Positions 13,085 through 44,307 of a DNA stretch of 64,000 nt are shown here, in pieces (position 1 is the first letter of the stretch; each line of letters starts with the position of its first letter). This DNA comes from Lineus longissimus (lineage: Eukaryota; Nemertea; Pilidiophora; Heteronemertea; Lineidae), in NCBI RefSeq assembly GCF_910592395.1, contig NC_088316.1:15438001-15502000 (forward strand), written 5' to 3'. The position numbers and the translations under genes were made by a program. The notes beneath the pieces were generated by a model. It ran no database searches. It worked only from the letters and a program-made list of their open reading frames with translations, and was not told the DNA's origin.

Positions 13085-13980
13085 ACAAACCAACTCCGTC
13101 AGCCTGCCGCGGCATCTCCAGTAATGGCAATGGTAATCGAAGCAGCTGGCATTCTCAGCCAACTCGTCAGATGTCAGATCTTGCACGGACCTCTGACTAC
13201 TGACCATCTACCATTCGATGACCTTTGTCACCAATGCCCCTTACCAGTCGCCCCCTCTCTCTCATGCTGCGGCAACTCCGTTGATAGCAGTGGCAATTGA
13301 AGCAGCTGCCATCGTAGCTACATAACTTGTAAAATGAGATATCATACGCGAACCTCCTATTACTGACCGTTTACGATTTAATGATCTATTTCCCCGATGA
13401 GTTGTCACTTGCTTTTTCTGCTGCGAACGAAAAGGCAGCCCTTTGATTGCGGCATCTCCAGTAATGGCAATAAACACTTCTGGAATTCTCATCAATCAAT
13501 GAAGTTGCTCGCACGGACATGTGGCCACGGGACCGTTTAGAATTCAGTACGTACATGTAAGTCACCCGTATTCTACGTGCGAACGAGCAACCAGCGCTGC
13601 TGCGACATACTACCAATTGTGGTAATCAAGGCTGATGGCAATTCCTGATAAACCACAAAGAAGATGCACTGCTCGGATCTTTGATTCCTGTCCGTTTGCA
13701 ATACCATGGTCAGTTTACCATACCAAAAATGTCTAAAGCAGTCCCAGCCATTGGATTCTCTGGTGCGACTGAGGAATCAGCCCTTTCAGTAATGGCAATA
13801 GCTATCAAGGCAGATGGGATTTCCACCTAAATTACCTAAGAAAATACGCTGCACGAACTCCCAAACTAGTCGTTTACAATTCAGAACCAGTATTGCCTCT
13901 CTAGGGCAGTCTCTCGCAATCTCCAATGGAGTAATCACGCAGCTGTCCCAGGGTAGTGTGATTGCCGATATTCCTTCGCC
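13085..13980. repeat. Degenerate tandem repeat, period ~160-185 bp
   Basis: Five or so diverged copies share the core 'catctccagtaatggcaat', followed by 'gaagcagctggcattctc', then 'tgcacggac...tgaccgttta...'. Core copies lie near 13110, 13270, 13450, 13625 and 13785. Divergence is high, so boundaries are approximate. Short frames here run across the repeat and are not genes. Confidence 0.55.
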
Positions 13981-16900
13981 GACTTGCTCAGTGTAAGATA
14001 CTTACCACTCACTCTCGACGGTATACCTCATCGTGCCAACCTCTTGTGCAGAATTAATTATTCAACTGGTAATGCATACTTCTATATAGTAATGGATGTC
14101 TAAGCAGTGGATTGAATGCTTAGGCAGAACCGAAAAGTCACACAGCGCGGGTTCTCTTTGGCCGCTCAGCACTCTGGATGAAGCAGCTAGTTGTCTTAAT
14201 CGGGTGGGATGAGCCTGAGGCGTCACTTCGCTCCGTGGTGGCGATGGATCGTAACGCTTACGGTTTGACTTGCGTAGGACGCTAGTGGAAGGATGCTAAG
14301 CTGCGCTGTGGCAGAGGTGCATCAGTAACGCCTGCCGCGCGGCCCAGGCAGGACACTGGATCACGATTATCACCGGCGCAAGGTGGAGCAGTATTTGGTA
14401 ACAGAACCTTTCTCACCTTGGCACTAGAAATTCTGCTTGGAGTACCTTTTTTAGGAATAGAAACGTGAATATGTTAAGTGAAGTTTTCAAGGGTTACTGC
14501 TAACAAATAACATCAGGAATGGCTTTGATAATGAGAGTTTCTGGATTCAAATTTGGATTCTTGATTTTCTTATGGTGATAGAATAAGTGAATTCACCATT
14601 GACATCTATTTATTTTGTGTTAGTGAGAGAAGAGATGTGGTAAAGTTAAAGCTTCTTTGCCTGGAAAACTGCATTCGCAAAAGAAACAACGCGAATCCTC
14701 GTAGGACCATCATTGCTTTCGTAACATCAAATTTAACTTGTGAACATGGATTTAACTGTACACTTTGGACGCTGTGAAATAAACACTTACTAACGTATGA
14801 ACCGGTGAACCGTCCTTTTTCATTCACCACACCAAGGTCGCTGCCCTAACTCTTAGCATCCTTGTGTAGAACACTTCAACATCAGTCATGAGTTGCCATT
14901 TCGTTAAAATATAAACGTTTATTGCCCCCTTGGTGCAGAAGATGCGGCACTGTCGTAAGACGCTCGCTGATAATATGGGAAGATGGTCATAGATTGTTTC
15001 GGCTTAACAGTCTTCAAGACTGCGTAAGCAATGAAGACATTTACATGTTAATGGAATGAGTTGTTTTGATTGATCGAAGTTTGTTGGCTGAATATCGCAC
15101 TGACAGTTTTAATATGAGGAAAAGCAGTGAGGAACCATCAGAAGTTATATTATATTAAGGGCATTACGTGCAGCGTAAATAAAGGAAAATGAAAAGGATT
15201 TTGTAATAGCATTTTTGTTCACACCACAAGTGAAGAGTCAGAATCGACTTGAATGTCTTTCAGATTTCGCTTTCCAGGATCAATCTGTCAGTATCATTGC
15301 TGAGTGTGTCTTTCTGACAGAAAGAATCTTTTTCGGCGTTTCTAGGAAGAAGGCCATCATTCATTTCGTAAAAGTTCTGCGGCTTGAATACGATGAAGCC
15401 GCCGCCGGAGTGGTGACCATATCTCTTTATCATTCATCGTGTTATGTCTCGTGGGAGCGTCCACCATCCCAGCGAATTCATCATTCTGCCAAATAGATGT
15501 AGATTGTTTAACTGTGGACAACAACAAAAAAACGCTTTTGTGGGCCACCACTTTCAAGTGATGTACATTGTATATTAAAAAAATAGGAATTCATCAGGAA
15601 ACTACCATTTATAAAGGATGTATCTAACTGTAAATGTATAGTCACGGCATAGAATCAGGCATTGCAAAGCATGACACCGGCTTTTTGCATGAACGAATAT
15701 TTTTCGACACATTCCTCACAGTCTGTCTAGCTACAGTGCATTTTCTGCTAAGTCATAAAATAAATTTGTCAGCATGCTCAGCATGCTCAGCAAACAACTA
15801 TGACCTTCTGGTTCGTCGTAGTACAATAACAAACCATTCAAAATGACATCACGCCGAGTGAAGACGTCATCTACGGCCATTAGGGGAAATCCGTCTGATA
15901 TGAACTTGCTGAGTTGGTAACTTCATCAGTAAGCAAAGGGAACGCAGCAGTGAATCAAGTCATTGGCTTTAAATCACCACAATTGACGCTGATTAAGGCA
16001 AATTATCTATAACTGTGGGGTAGCTGGTTGCCTGGAAGTGATCAATTTGGAAGTGAGAAATATATTTATGGGGGAAGAACTCGGCCTGGATTTGTTTATT
16101 ATCTCGCGTATTGCATGATAGTTCGTTGTTGGAGAAAGCAGTTCGCTTGGACGACGGAGGCATAAACTATGTGGATTAAGCGTGAAAAAGCGTGACTATC
16201 ACTCACTCGGCATATAAGTGAGAAACTTGGATGAAAAATATCGTCTGCAAGCTTAGAGAGAGGATTTGTCATGCCCTATGTTGTTGGCCGTCTTGGTGAT
16301 CATAATCCGGGATCTCTTCTCCAAACCTGATTGAACCTAATAATTCATCAGCGGAAGTAGCTGATCCCCGAGAAACAAGGAGCGTCACAGCCACTTCGTA
16401 AGGGATTAAGACTGGTACCATTAACCAATTAGGAATTATAGACTCGGCTATGAAAGTAGTCTCTAGCCGTTGATGGTTGCGAGCTAGCTTTATGATACTG
16501 GATGGAATAAGGATGCGAATCGTCCATTAGCGATGCTAAGACTGGCTTTATATCGAGAGAGGGATTGGGCTGTGATATGACGGGCTCAGACCAGATGAGT
16601 ACTATGCAACAGCTTTCCGGATCCGGGGTACTGCGTGACCTGTATGCAGCGTGATAGGGATGCAAGTAGCGCTGGAGTAACAGCTGAACTGGTCCGTGGA
16701 GTATCCAGTTGAACCTTCAAGCCATCGCTCCAGTTCACGGAATTAGGGAAAGATACTCTGGACAGGCTTACAGAATGTTTGCCGTAGGATACAAGAATAG
16801 AACCGTTTAAGAAAGCGAATCAGAAAAGGACGCAATATTAGGACCACAATCGTAAGATTAAAAGATAGGGAGATTCCGGCTGCGACGGATAAACAATACA

Positions 16901-17108
16901 GAGAATTGTTTCCTCGATGTCTTTTTGATCGATACAAGAGGAATTTACTACATGTATTAGTTGAGGCGGATTTTCATTTGCGCATCTGTCATTGTGAAGG
17001 AGTAGCCTTGAAATCGTTACAAACTTCTTAGGTTCAGCGTCTTTCACGCATTAAAGGATTCCGGCAGGATGACTTGGGATAGCAACCTTTAGAACTGAAC
17101 ATAAGGAT
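13981..17108. other. Non-coding stretch upstream of the cyclase gene
   Basis: Includes a GC-richer patch at 14140-14400 without coding structure and otherwise AT-rich DNA. No RNA gene or mobile element was recognised. The last bases should include the promoter of the guanylate cyclase gene, but I could not place a core element. Confidence 0.4.
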
Positions 17109-20100
17109 ATGGATTCGCTTGAAGTTCCGCCGCGCAAGACCGGCCGCCAGAGGTCTTTTTCTCTCTTCTCCAAGGACGGCTCCTACTTCGACTGCTTGAC
17201 GAAAACCAAGCAAACCTTTCCAAACGGTAGGAGGAAGGTAAGAAGGCCGCGTAATTCAACCATTTTTATGCTTTGCAGAGACAGAGATACTGGCCATGAA
17301 CTATTCATTATGTCTTTTTATCCCAAATAAGGCAATTTAGCATAAATGATACCATTATCTGAAACTGCAGCACATCAAGATCTTTCTTTGCTGCGGAATT
17401 GCTGTTTCCTTCCTTGAGATCGTAAACATTCCCTATCAAGTCTGGTCCTAGCATTCCCTGCATTTCCTTTTGCAACACTGCTCGGTTTATAATGAAAGTT
17501 AAAGTTTCATCAGGCGCGTAATGACCTGCTCTTGCTTATCACGCCATCCGCACATTATGGCAGATCTGCACAGTAGCTGCATGGTCTCCTTTGCCGACAA
17601 TTTCGAGGAACATGGCATAAAGAAGTTAGGTAGCGCAATATATGCAATATTTGAAATGGGTGCCTCATAATTTCTGTCATGTTTACTTGCATCCTCGCTA
17701 TGATGGGAAAGGTTTTATTGGAAAAGGACCCGTTGACGATGGCAAATAACCGTGTCCTTTGCAAGCTGAAACGTTATTAAAACGAAACAATTTTTTTCAG
17801 CATCACCATTAACAAGAGGATGACAACGGCAAATATGCTTTTATCATTTCAGATATGTCTGCATCATAATATAGCTCTAATCACGAAAAATTACAATACC
17901 AGTATACTTAACTATAGTGCTGAATCATCGTTTGATTCGTCCCACTTTATAAATGAGAGTTTTGACAACCGTAAACGTCATAAGATAAATCGGGGGTTTC
18001 CACTGAATGTGCAATTGTAATAACTGATTGGAAAGATCTAAATTGATCAAAGCAATTCAAAGTAACCTTTTGAAATGGTACCAGTTATTTATAACGGATT
18101 TAACGATGGGCGATGTTTAAATAAGCTTGATGATCGAAGAGGTTATGGCTGAACTTCAATGACAATATCTATCGTTTTTATCTCTTTACGATCTAACTTC
18201 TGATTTCTGATGAAAAAAGGTTGGTTTCACAAGTCGGCTTCGTGAAAATAAAAACTATATTTTTATCTCCAGAATCGATACAACAGATGCGTCTCATAAA
18301 GGGAAGTCGTTACAAAAAGGGCAGTGTGTAACAATGCATTTCGTTTAATTTCTCGTTTCAGCATGGCTTTGTGAAACATGCTCTTGAAAGGATGATCGTT
18401 CGAAAGTACGGCGAGGAAACCTGGGAGGAAATAAAGTGAGTTGACCAAATTCAGAGCGGCCAGGGGCCGGTTAAACTCAAAGTCACGTCGTCGTTAACTG
18501 GGCATCACGGCTCAAACAAAAGCAGAGTTCAACCACCTCGTCAACCTTCAGTTATCTTGATCTCGAAGCAACAAGGTGCCAGAGTCCAAGGCTCAGTGGA
18601 AAGGTCCACGTGTCTCATTCGGAGCACAAGTCTGGCATTCACTCTACCGCACTGAACCCAACTTGCCTTGATAAAAATGAAGCAGCAAGGTGCCCAGGTC
18701 TCAGTTGATAGGTCCACGAATTTCACTCACCCGAAACTAATCAAATTCCCCAGCCCCATGTTACCAACCGGGAAAATGCAACATACGCAAACCGTGTCTC
18801 TTTGACCTTTCCGCGTCATCATAACGAAACTGCAAGGTGGAGTTAACGAGGCGCTCGGGACTCGTCGAGGAAAGAACAGATACATTGGTGGGGTTTAGCT
18901 CCAGCTTGTGTCATATATTCTTAACGATAATCAACAATAAATTTCCTGGTAAAATACGCGGTTAACTCAGTTCAACCTGCAATGAATTTTATTTTATTTG
19001 GATGGCAGTAGCTTTATATCATGAGTTTCAGTTGAAATAACTGCGCACCAGGATTACAAGAGGCAAGTTTTGGTGATTAAATTGCCTTCTACCGCGCCTG
19101 AATTGTCGGGGAAGCACGTACAGCAATACGTTACCGCCAAAGGGAACACTGTTGGTCCAAAGAGACTATTTGAGAGGCTTATACCCTGATATACGAGGCA
19201 GATATCTTGATGTAAGAGCTGTGGAGAAAATGTAAACTACGGGCCGAATGGCCGACCAGGGGATATGGGGTTGGTAGTGCGCCAGCGAGATAAAAAGCTG
19301 TAGGATTGAAGAATTGGTCAACATGTGGTCTGTTGCAGTTTCCGAATCATACGTAGTTTTACCAGCATCATATCACCAGTCCTCCTTGGCTACGCCGTTC
19401 CAACAGGTCATTAGGTTTCATTGAGGCTTGCATGTTGACTCTTTGTGCACAACGCTGAAGTTTTCCCTTTACTTTTGCAGGAATATCTCCAATGCACGTT
19501 TCGAGAGTGACTTCCTCTTGGGTTTGTTCAACGACGAGCAGCTGACCTACGATGTGGTGGAGGCCGCCGCCCAGGTGGTCGGAACCCAGAAGGCAAAGAT
19601 CTGGGAGCTTTTTGGAGAAATGTTCTTCGAGTTCTGTGAGGATTCGGGATATGATAAGATCCTCCAAGTTCTAGGTGGAACGTTGATGGAATTCTTGGAA
19701 AATCTGGACGCATTACACGATCATTTGTCAACGATATATCCGGGAATGCGCGCTCCGAGTTTCCGCTGCATGGAGAAAGAAAATGGCGCTATATTGTTGT
19801 ACTATTATTCTGAGCGACCGGGCTTGGAGCACGTGGTAGTGGGATTGGTGAAATCTGTTGCACGTGAGTTGCACGGGAAGGATGTAAACGTCCAGATCAT
19901 CACCAGTAGCGACGACCTAACGTCGAATCACGTAAAGTTCTTGATAACGGAATGCTCGACCGATTGCCCGCCGAGTCCCGTATCATTCCGTATCTCGGAC
20001 TCCATCGACGACTACGGCGGGCTCATCAGCACCCAGCAGAGGATCAGTCCTGCGTCTTTCATAAAGATTTTCCCGTTCCACTTAGTTTTTAACAGGAAAC

Positions 20101-23100
20101 TCCAGATAACACAGGTTGGGGATGCCCTCACCAGGGTGATACCAGAAATCGACAACCCGGCCTACACTTTAGGGGACATCTTCTTGATCTCTCGTCCCCA
20201 GATCTCGATATTATTTGAACAGATCCGACAACATTCAAATACTGCTTTTGTGTTGTGTTTGCGGCCTAGTATCGCTTCAAATATCAGGCCGGTATCTGCA
20301 ACGCGGAATTCGCCGTCGCATCTTCGGACACGCTCTCCCCTTCCTGAAGAAGGAATGGAGGACGGTGATGACTTTCACAGGTCCAAGATGCGCCTCAAAG
20401 GGCAAATGATATACGCTCCAGAAAGTGACAGTATTGTTTACATCTGCTCCCCGTATGTCTCAAACCTGGAGGATCTCCACGAACGTGGCTTATACCTAAA
20501 TGACCTTCCGGTTCACGATGCCACACGAGATCTAGTTTTACTCTCAGAGCAATTTCGTGCTGAATACGAACTGACTCAGCGATTGGAAGTAATGACACAA
20601 CGCCTTCAGCAGACGTATAAAGAATTAGAAATTGAGAAACAGCTGACAGATAAACTGGTTTATTCGATACTTCCACCGTCTGTAGCTAATGAACTTCGGT
20701 TAGGAAATCCTGTTGAAGCGGTCAAATATGACATGGTCACCATGCTGTTTAGCGGACTTTGTGACTTCGATGTGATCTGCGAGAGGAATTCGCCCCTGGA
20801 GATCGTCAATCTGCTGAATGACCTTTATACCAAATTCGACATGTTGGCTGACCCCAAAGTCAACAATGTTTACAAGGTAATAGTGTACTTTTATCTCCAA
20901 TAGCAGTTTCAATACTTTTTTAACTCTTCTTCTTAACCGCTCTCTAGCATAGCTTTTAGATTCGTTGGCCTTCTTAGCACATAGAGCTCGGAATACTCAA
21001 AATATCTTCCATAAGACAGCTTACCAAAGGAAACAATCCGCCAGATCAAGACCAACCTGTACAACATGGTCAAATTCCGCCAAGCCTCAAGTATTGCTTT
21101 GTTTTCCTTGTTTCTTTTGCGTAGTGTGCTTCACACTTGAGGTTAAAGTTGAAACTCGTATCCCCAGGGAATATTCAATTACCACCATTGTCTTAGCCGA
21201 AGATATATCCCCCAATTATCTTGACGGCCAATCTCCAGCCACCTCCCGCAGAACAAATACCACAGACACTATGAGATACACCAGTCTCATCACACAGCAT
21301 GGAGACAAACAAAAATGTCTCCAAATGATGCTATTTGTGCGGTTGTCATGTCTACGGGTTCCGCCAAGAAATAATTGCCCCTGGTTATCAATCGTGGAGA
21401 CTTTTCTAGAAGCACCAATGGCGCATGGGGAGTGGAATTGGTCGAATTCTGTCCTGCCCGATGATAAATTTCGTTGTAGTCACGGCTGTCGTATATTTTC
21501 CAGTTTTTAATCCTCATCCGCACCCTTGCTTTGCTGAAGCTGATAATTGTTACATTGAACCTGTTCGAGAACTCTTTTTATAGATACTCGTGGAAATTGT
21601 TGAAAGAATAATTAATGTTACTCGTACATCTGTGGCTTGAAGCCATTAATGATTTTTAGAAATATTCAAAATCGTAGTGTCGGCTTCGGAGAATTCAATT
21701 AATTGCCATATTTTGTTTCAGTGGTCGTAAAATTTGTGCGAAGTTTTTACCAATGCTAAAGGTTAGAATTCTGTCGAAGCAAAAAGATTGAATTAAACAT
21801 CACTGGCTTCCGAAGAAAATTCCAGTCTGTGTTTTATGACCGAAGAACCGTTTCAAGTGATAAGACCCGAGTTTCCCTCCCCAAAGAATTTATTGAAAGA
21901 GCAACGGAAATACCAAAGGTTGCCAAGCAGTGGTTGGCTCAGATAAATGGGATGAATTCAATTAATTCCATCGATTGAAATGTTTTATGTGACATTTTGC
22001 AAACAATGAATGCATCACCAGTTTTTGAAAAGATTATTCGCATAGTTTGTTCGTCGTCTATCATCACCATAAACTGGCTTGTATTTGTGAAACATGGGCT
22101 GCAGTTTATCTGAATTGAGCGGAAACGATGTTACTGCAGTCAATATGCACGAGAATATACAAACATTAGTCACCTTATAATGTATTAAACTTACCCTTAA
22201 ACACCAGAATGCAGAGATAAGTTCACTTAAAGTCTTCTCCTTCCACCTTGTATCCTCCAGGTTGAGACAGCCGGCGATAAGTACCTGGTGGCCAGCGGTC
22301 TCCCGGAGAAGAATGCCAACCACGCCAAGAACATCGCCCTTCTGTCCCTGGACATGATTGATATAGCCAAGGAGATTTACATCGATGGGGAGTCAGTCAG
22401 GGTAAGTGATTGCTTCATTTCTGCTTGCCACAATACATGAACAACGAATGTCGCAGGCTGAGTGACCGGTCAGCTGCCACCAGATCAAGGGTCTGGATTG
22501 AGTGACCGATCAGAGTAAGAGATGGCTTCATTTCTCTCGTCCACTTGAGCAGGGATGTCATAGGCAGAATGACACCTGCCACTATATCAAGGGATGGTGG
22601 AATAAGCAACCGATCAGAGCAAGAGCTTGCCTCATTTCTCCCTGCCACGAGAACCGGGGATGTTTAGGGCAGAGTGACCGGTTAGCTGTCAGCATAGTAA
22701 GGGATGGTGTGGACTGAGTGACCGGTCAGAGGAAGACTGCTTCTTTCTTTACCCTGCTGCCACAAGAACAGGGTCGTAACGTAAGTCATCAAAATCGAGT
22801 CCGGAGGTATAGAGGGCAGCCAGCGTGATGACGTTATCTTTGCAGAATGCTATTTATTACCAGTTCTTCCTTTCTATTCCAGCTTTGTATTGGCATCCAC
22901 TCCGGTGATGCTGTGGCAGGCGTGATTGGTCAGAAGTTGCCCCGGTATTGCGTGTTCGGTGACACTGTCAACATTGCCAGTAGGATGGAGACCACGGGAA
23001 TGGCCAACAGAATCAACATATCAGAAGCAACGTACAGGTATCGAAATCATTACCATTAGTAGTAAAATAAAATCGTTTGTATTTGGCTATTATATAGTCA

Positions 23101-23953
23101 AGCCAGAGCAAGACATCCTGTTATTAGATGCTGCAAAGCAATGCTTTCACAACATATTACCTGAAAGGCAAAAGAAAGTGACTCCTTCACCTCCTTTGCT
23201 AACGACAAATGCACTAATGTATCTCTGGTTCATCTCGATTTCCAAGCGCCTCCAAACACAAGTGAGACAACCAGTCCAGTACCAATGTTTGTTGGCCTTT
23301 TCTATTGCATATCAGGTGCCTACAGACAGAAGATGGCCAAGAACAGCAGTTTTCCTTCAAAGAGCGTGGTCCCTTGACCATCAAGGGCAAGAGAAAGCCG
23401 ATCGTGACCTACTTCTTGACGAGGAAGGCACGAAACCTGCCCGCGATCCTAGCCTTGTTGGAGAACGGTCTGGCCATGAGAGAGCCTTTGGAAAGTCCAC
23501 CAGGTAAGGTTGCTTTGCTATCAAGATCTAACTGTTTGTACTTGCAGAAATAAGTGATCCTTAAGTCCAACGGAACGGTTCACAGAGATATCACATTCTT
23601 GCTACGTATCTTCTCTTACATTAAGTTCTGTAAGATGGCTCTGCAGTCGTTTTAAGCTATTCGGACACACTACCGGTTCGACCTCGGATTTGAGCCGGGC
23701 CGAGAAGTCTATGATCTCTTCTCTTCTGCTCATGAAACTTTGTCCTCTCTCTTCAGCTGATCTGCTGCAGCGCCGAAGACGCAGCGAGACGCTGTACCGA
23801 TTCCAGGACACTCAACGGAGCGCCCGGCGAATGAGTGAGTTCATAGGTGCCGCCAACCAGCTGGAGGTACCAAGAATCTTCATCGAGCACCACACGGGGC
23901 AGCCCTCAGATAGTGGTTTCAGCTCTCCAGGGAAGGGGAAGTTCAGCATTTAA
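17109..23953 (+). CDS. gucy1b1-like: Soluble guanylate cyclase beta-like subunit (7 exons)
   Basis: Exons 17109-17237, 18362-18435, 19481-20876, 22261-22401, 22883-23037, 23316-23503 and 23757-23953 join in frame to 759 codons. Order: a 43-residue basic N-terminal extension; HNOB heme domain starting [11 protein letters not shown], with the proximal heme His (about 147, human beta1 His105) in [19 protein letters not shown] and the YxSxR motif as YYSER; HNOBA/PAS; a coiled helix; and the cyclase domain. FSG replaces the metal-binding Asp motif, while VETAGDKY and [11 protein letters not shown] are kept, as in beta1. This fits a heterodimer partner that binds heme and NO and helps make cGMP, but is not active alone. 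The C-terminus runs about 70 residues past human beta1 with an RRRR patch. Exon 1 is linked only by phase and ORF; the usual MYGF start is absent. The 1.4-kb exon 3 is unusually large. A divergent beta paralogue is also possible. Confidence 0.88.
17238..18361 (+). other. Cyclase introns 1 and 2: content
   Basis: Intron 1 (17238-18361) is AT-rich with no gene. Intron 2 (18436-19480) carries the tandem duplication listed separately and no other feature I could identify. Confidence 0.5.
18562..18726. repeat. Two-copy tandem duplication, ~112 bp period
   Basis: In cyclase intron 2, 'gaagcaacaaggtgccagag' at about 18570 is repeated as 'gaagcagcaaggtgcccagg' at about 18680. Both are followed by 'cagt...aggtccacg' and a 'tttcactc/ctcattc' end. 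A minus-strand frame translates both copies, but it is just the repeat and not a gene. Confidence 0.55.
20877..22260 (+). other. Cyclase intron 3: content
   Basis: A 1.38-kb intron. It holds a 181-codon plus-strand opening (20965-21510) with no domain or splice logic. I see nothing else supportable. Confidence 0.45.
22402..22778 (+). repeat. ~110-bp tandem repeat starting at a 5' splice site
   Basis: Copies start at 22402, 22515, 22619 and 22731 (the last partial). Each begins with the position of the intron 4 donor: copy 1 GTAAGTGATTGCTTC (functional), copy 2 GTAAGAGATGGCTTC, copy 3 GCAAGAGCTTGCCTC, copy 4 GGAAGACTGCTTC. All continue with 'atttct...gccac...ggatg' and end in a 'gagtgaccg(g/a)tcaga' segment that resembles the exon end GAGTCAGTCAGG. 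The intron therefore grew by duplication of its own donor neighbourhood. Confidence 0.7.
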
Positions 23954-24019
23954 GGAAGGCTTGGCAATAACTCTAACAATACGCTATCTATGCTGGTGTT
24001 TTTAGGAAACCGATGGAGG

Positions 24020-24107
24020 GAATGGCAGATCGTGGGTTCATTGGTGCTGCCAAGCAACTCGGGGTAGCAAAGATCTTCACCGAGTACTGCACTGGGCAGC
24101 TACTGTA
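24020..24107 (+). pseudogene. Decayed duplicate of the cyclase terminal exon
   Basis: The frame GFIGAAKQLGVAKIFTEYCTGQ, ending in a stop at 24107, parallels [15 protein letters not shown] and EHHTGQ in the true last exon about 190 bp upstream. An acceptor-like site (tggtgtttttag) precedes it. If spliced from exon 6 (phase 1), the frame would be wrong, giving a different short tail that ends at TAG, so this is more likely a fossil than an alternative last exon. Confidence 0.55.
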
Positions 24108-24390
24108 GAACATTGCGTTCAGTTCTCGTGCAGTTCAGCAGAGGAAAGGAATTCAAACGCTCCTCATTAAAAAAGGGTTTTGACAAACAGGAACATTGAA
24201 TTACACCGTAAGGAAGTAAGGAAGAATGCTCGCTGGCATCTACTGGAATGAAGTCTGCATGGTACGTGCATACATGGGATTTAGTTGTTGATGCGTTGCG
24301 ATTAGGAGGAGTGTGTAGTACAGCAGATCATGTATGTATATTTTGCCAAGTAATACTGAGCGAAGCAAAAGGATGTTCTATCATGTTACT

Positions 24391-24396
24391 AATAAA
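24391..24396 (+). terminator. Poly(A) signal of the cyclase gene
   Basis: AATAAA about 440 bp past the stop codon; it is the first canonical signal downstream on the plus strand. Confidence 0.45.
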
Positions 24397-25913
24397 TATA
24401 TAGAAAAACATAGGTTTGTGTTGAACTTTATTTCTCACTTCGAAGCTTAATGACATGGTTGGCTGTCGCCAACAACGGCAGGAACTCGGATGCAGGGGTT
24501 TGAATGACGCGTACCCAGCGAGTCTACAATCAGGATAGGGCAGAAATCCTCGAGCTCGTTAAAGGGACGGAACGATGGTTGTTGGTCTTCTGCTTTGTCT
24601 TTATCAAAACCATGAAGAATCAAATCAAGAAATGCATTTCATATCAAATTAAATTATCTTTATTATACAATTTATTACAAATATATTCACCAGGCAGGAT
24701 ATTTACACGTTCTTGACTGTAGAACACCGGACAACTACAATGATTTAGTAGCAAAAGGAAAACCAGTTAGACTAAGCTTTCAATGAGGCAAGCTATTGGA
24801 AATCGATCAACCACCGGAAGTAAGTCGTATACCGGAAGCTAAGACCATCTCCAATATGAAAGCTTGACATGAATTGCACTAACCGGCCGAAGGTAAGACT
24901 TCGGTCTCTACTATAACAGAGGTAGGCAACGAAGCTTTAGTGTGTTCAATTCTTAAACTGTTAGCATTTTCTGGTTACCTACCCCGCTGGACTCGAAACT
25001 CTCAAATGCAATTTCTGCATCAAAAATGAATGTACACAAGTATTAAACGTTTGATTGCACATAGCACATGAAAACCATTGCACAATTTTGATTTTAATCG
25101 TATCGTTGCAGTGTTTCTACCGATATTCAACCAAGAAAAAAGAGAAGTAGGAAAGAAAATAAAATCTCCAACTTCAGATTTCGTACTGATCAATTGCCAA
25201 TTGCCCAGCCTAGGCAATTGCAAGCCGGCTCGATTCCACTAGTATGGATTCCCGTTGCGTTCGCCGCGGCGGAAAATTTTCGATTGGGCCCATGCAGTGG
25301 TAATTTTGTAATTACCCACTAGAGCTATTGGCGTATTTTGATGATACTTCCTCTTCCAGCTGAGCGTAGTTCAGTTACTGCTGCGGCGAAATATTCCAGT
25401 GGAGGCCTTTGGGATTCGATAATAATAGAGTATTTACATCGTAGCCTAACTGATTTTGGAAATGTACACGAATTTATACAAGGCATGTGATATCTATTGC
25501 ACAAATAACTTAAGAGGAAAGCATCACAATTAAAGTAGGGAGGATTTGCAAGGATTTATACATCAATCACCTTTGAATCCGTATAATTTATGTATTTATG
25601 AACCCAATGACAGAACTGGTATCCCAGACTATGACCAAAAATTGTGTAGGACTATGACCGAAATTGTATAAGAGTTTGACAGAAATTGTATCCCAACTAT
25701 GATACTATGACAGAAATTTGTCCCAAGATATACTGACGGAAACTGTATCTCAATACTCCAAGTACTCGTCAGTAGAAAGACTGATGATGACTTAATATGA
25801 ATCCGTTTTGATCGTACAGAAGTATCATGATAACGGTACCACACCGATTTAGCAAAGTTACGTGGTAACTCCATACCATCAAATTGTCATAAGATTGTCA
25901 CACACGACGAAGT
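24397..25913. other. Intergenic, convergent 3' ends
   Basis: Lies between the 3' ends of the cyclase (+) and ovo (-) genes, so it should contain both 3' UTR ends. AT-rich. It holds the short degenerate repeat at 25600-25760 and nothing else I can support. Confidence 0.5.
25600..25760. repeat. Short degenerate tandem repeat
   Basis: About five imperfect copies of a ~30-bp unit resembling 'tatgacagaaattgtatccc' occur between 25605 and 25755, in the 3' region of the ovo gene. Confidence 0.5.

Positions 25914-44307
<18,394 letters not shown>

Noticed and set aside
20965-21510. 181-codon plus-strand frame in cyclase intron 3
   Set aside because: Mixed composition with no domain, start context or splice pairing. 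A chance opening within an intron.
22926-23507. 193-codon plus-strand frame
   Set aside because: It reads cyclase exons 5 and 6 and the intron between them in the wrong frame.
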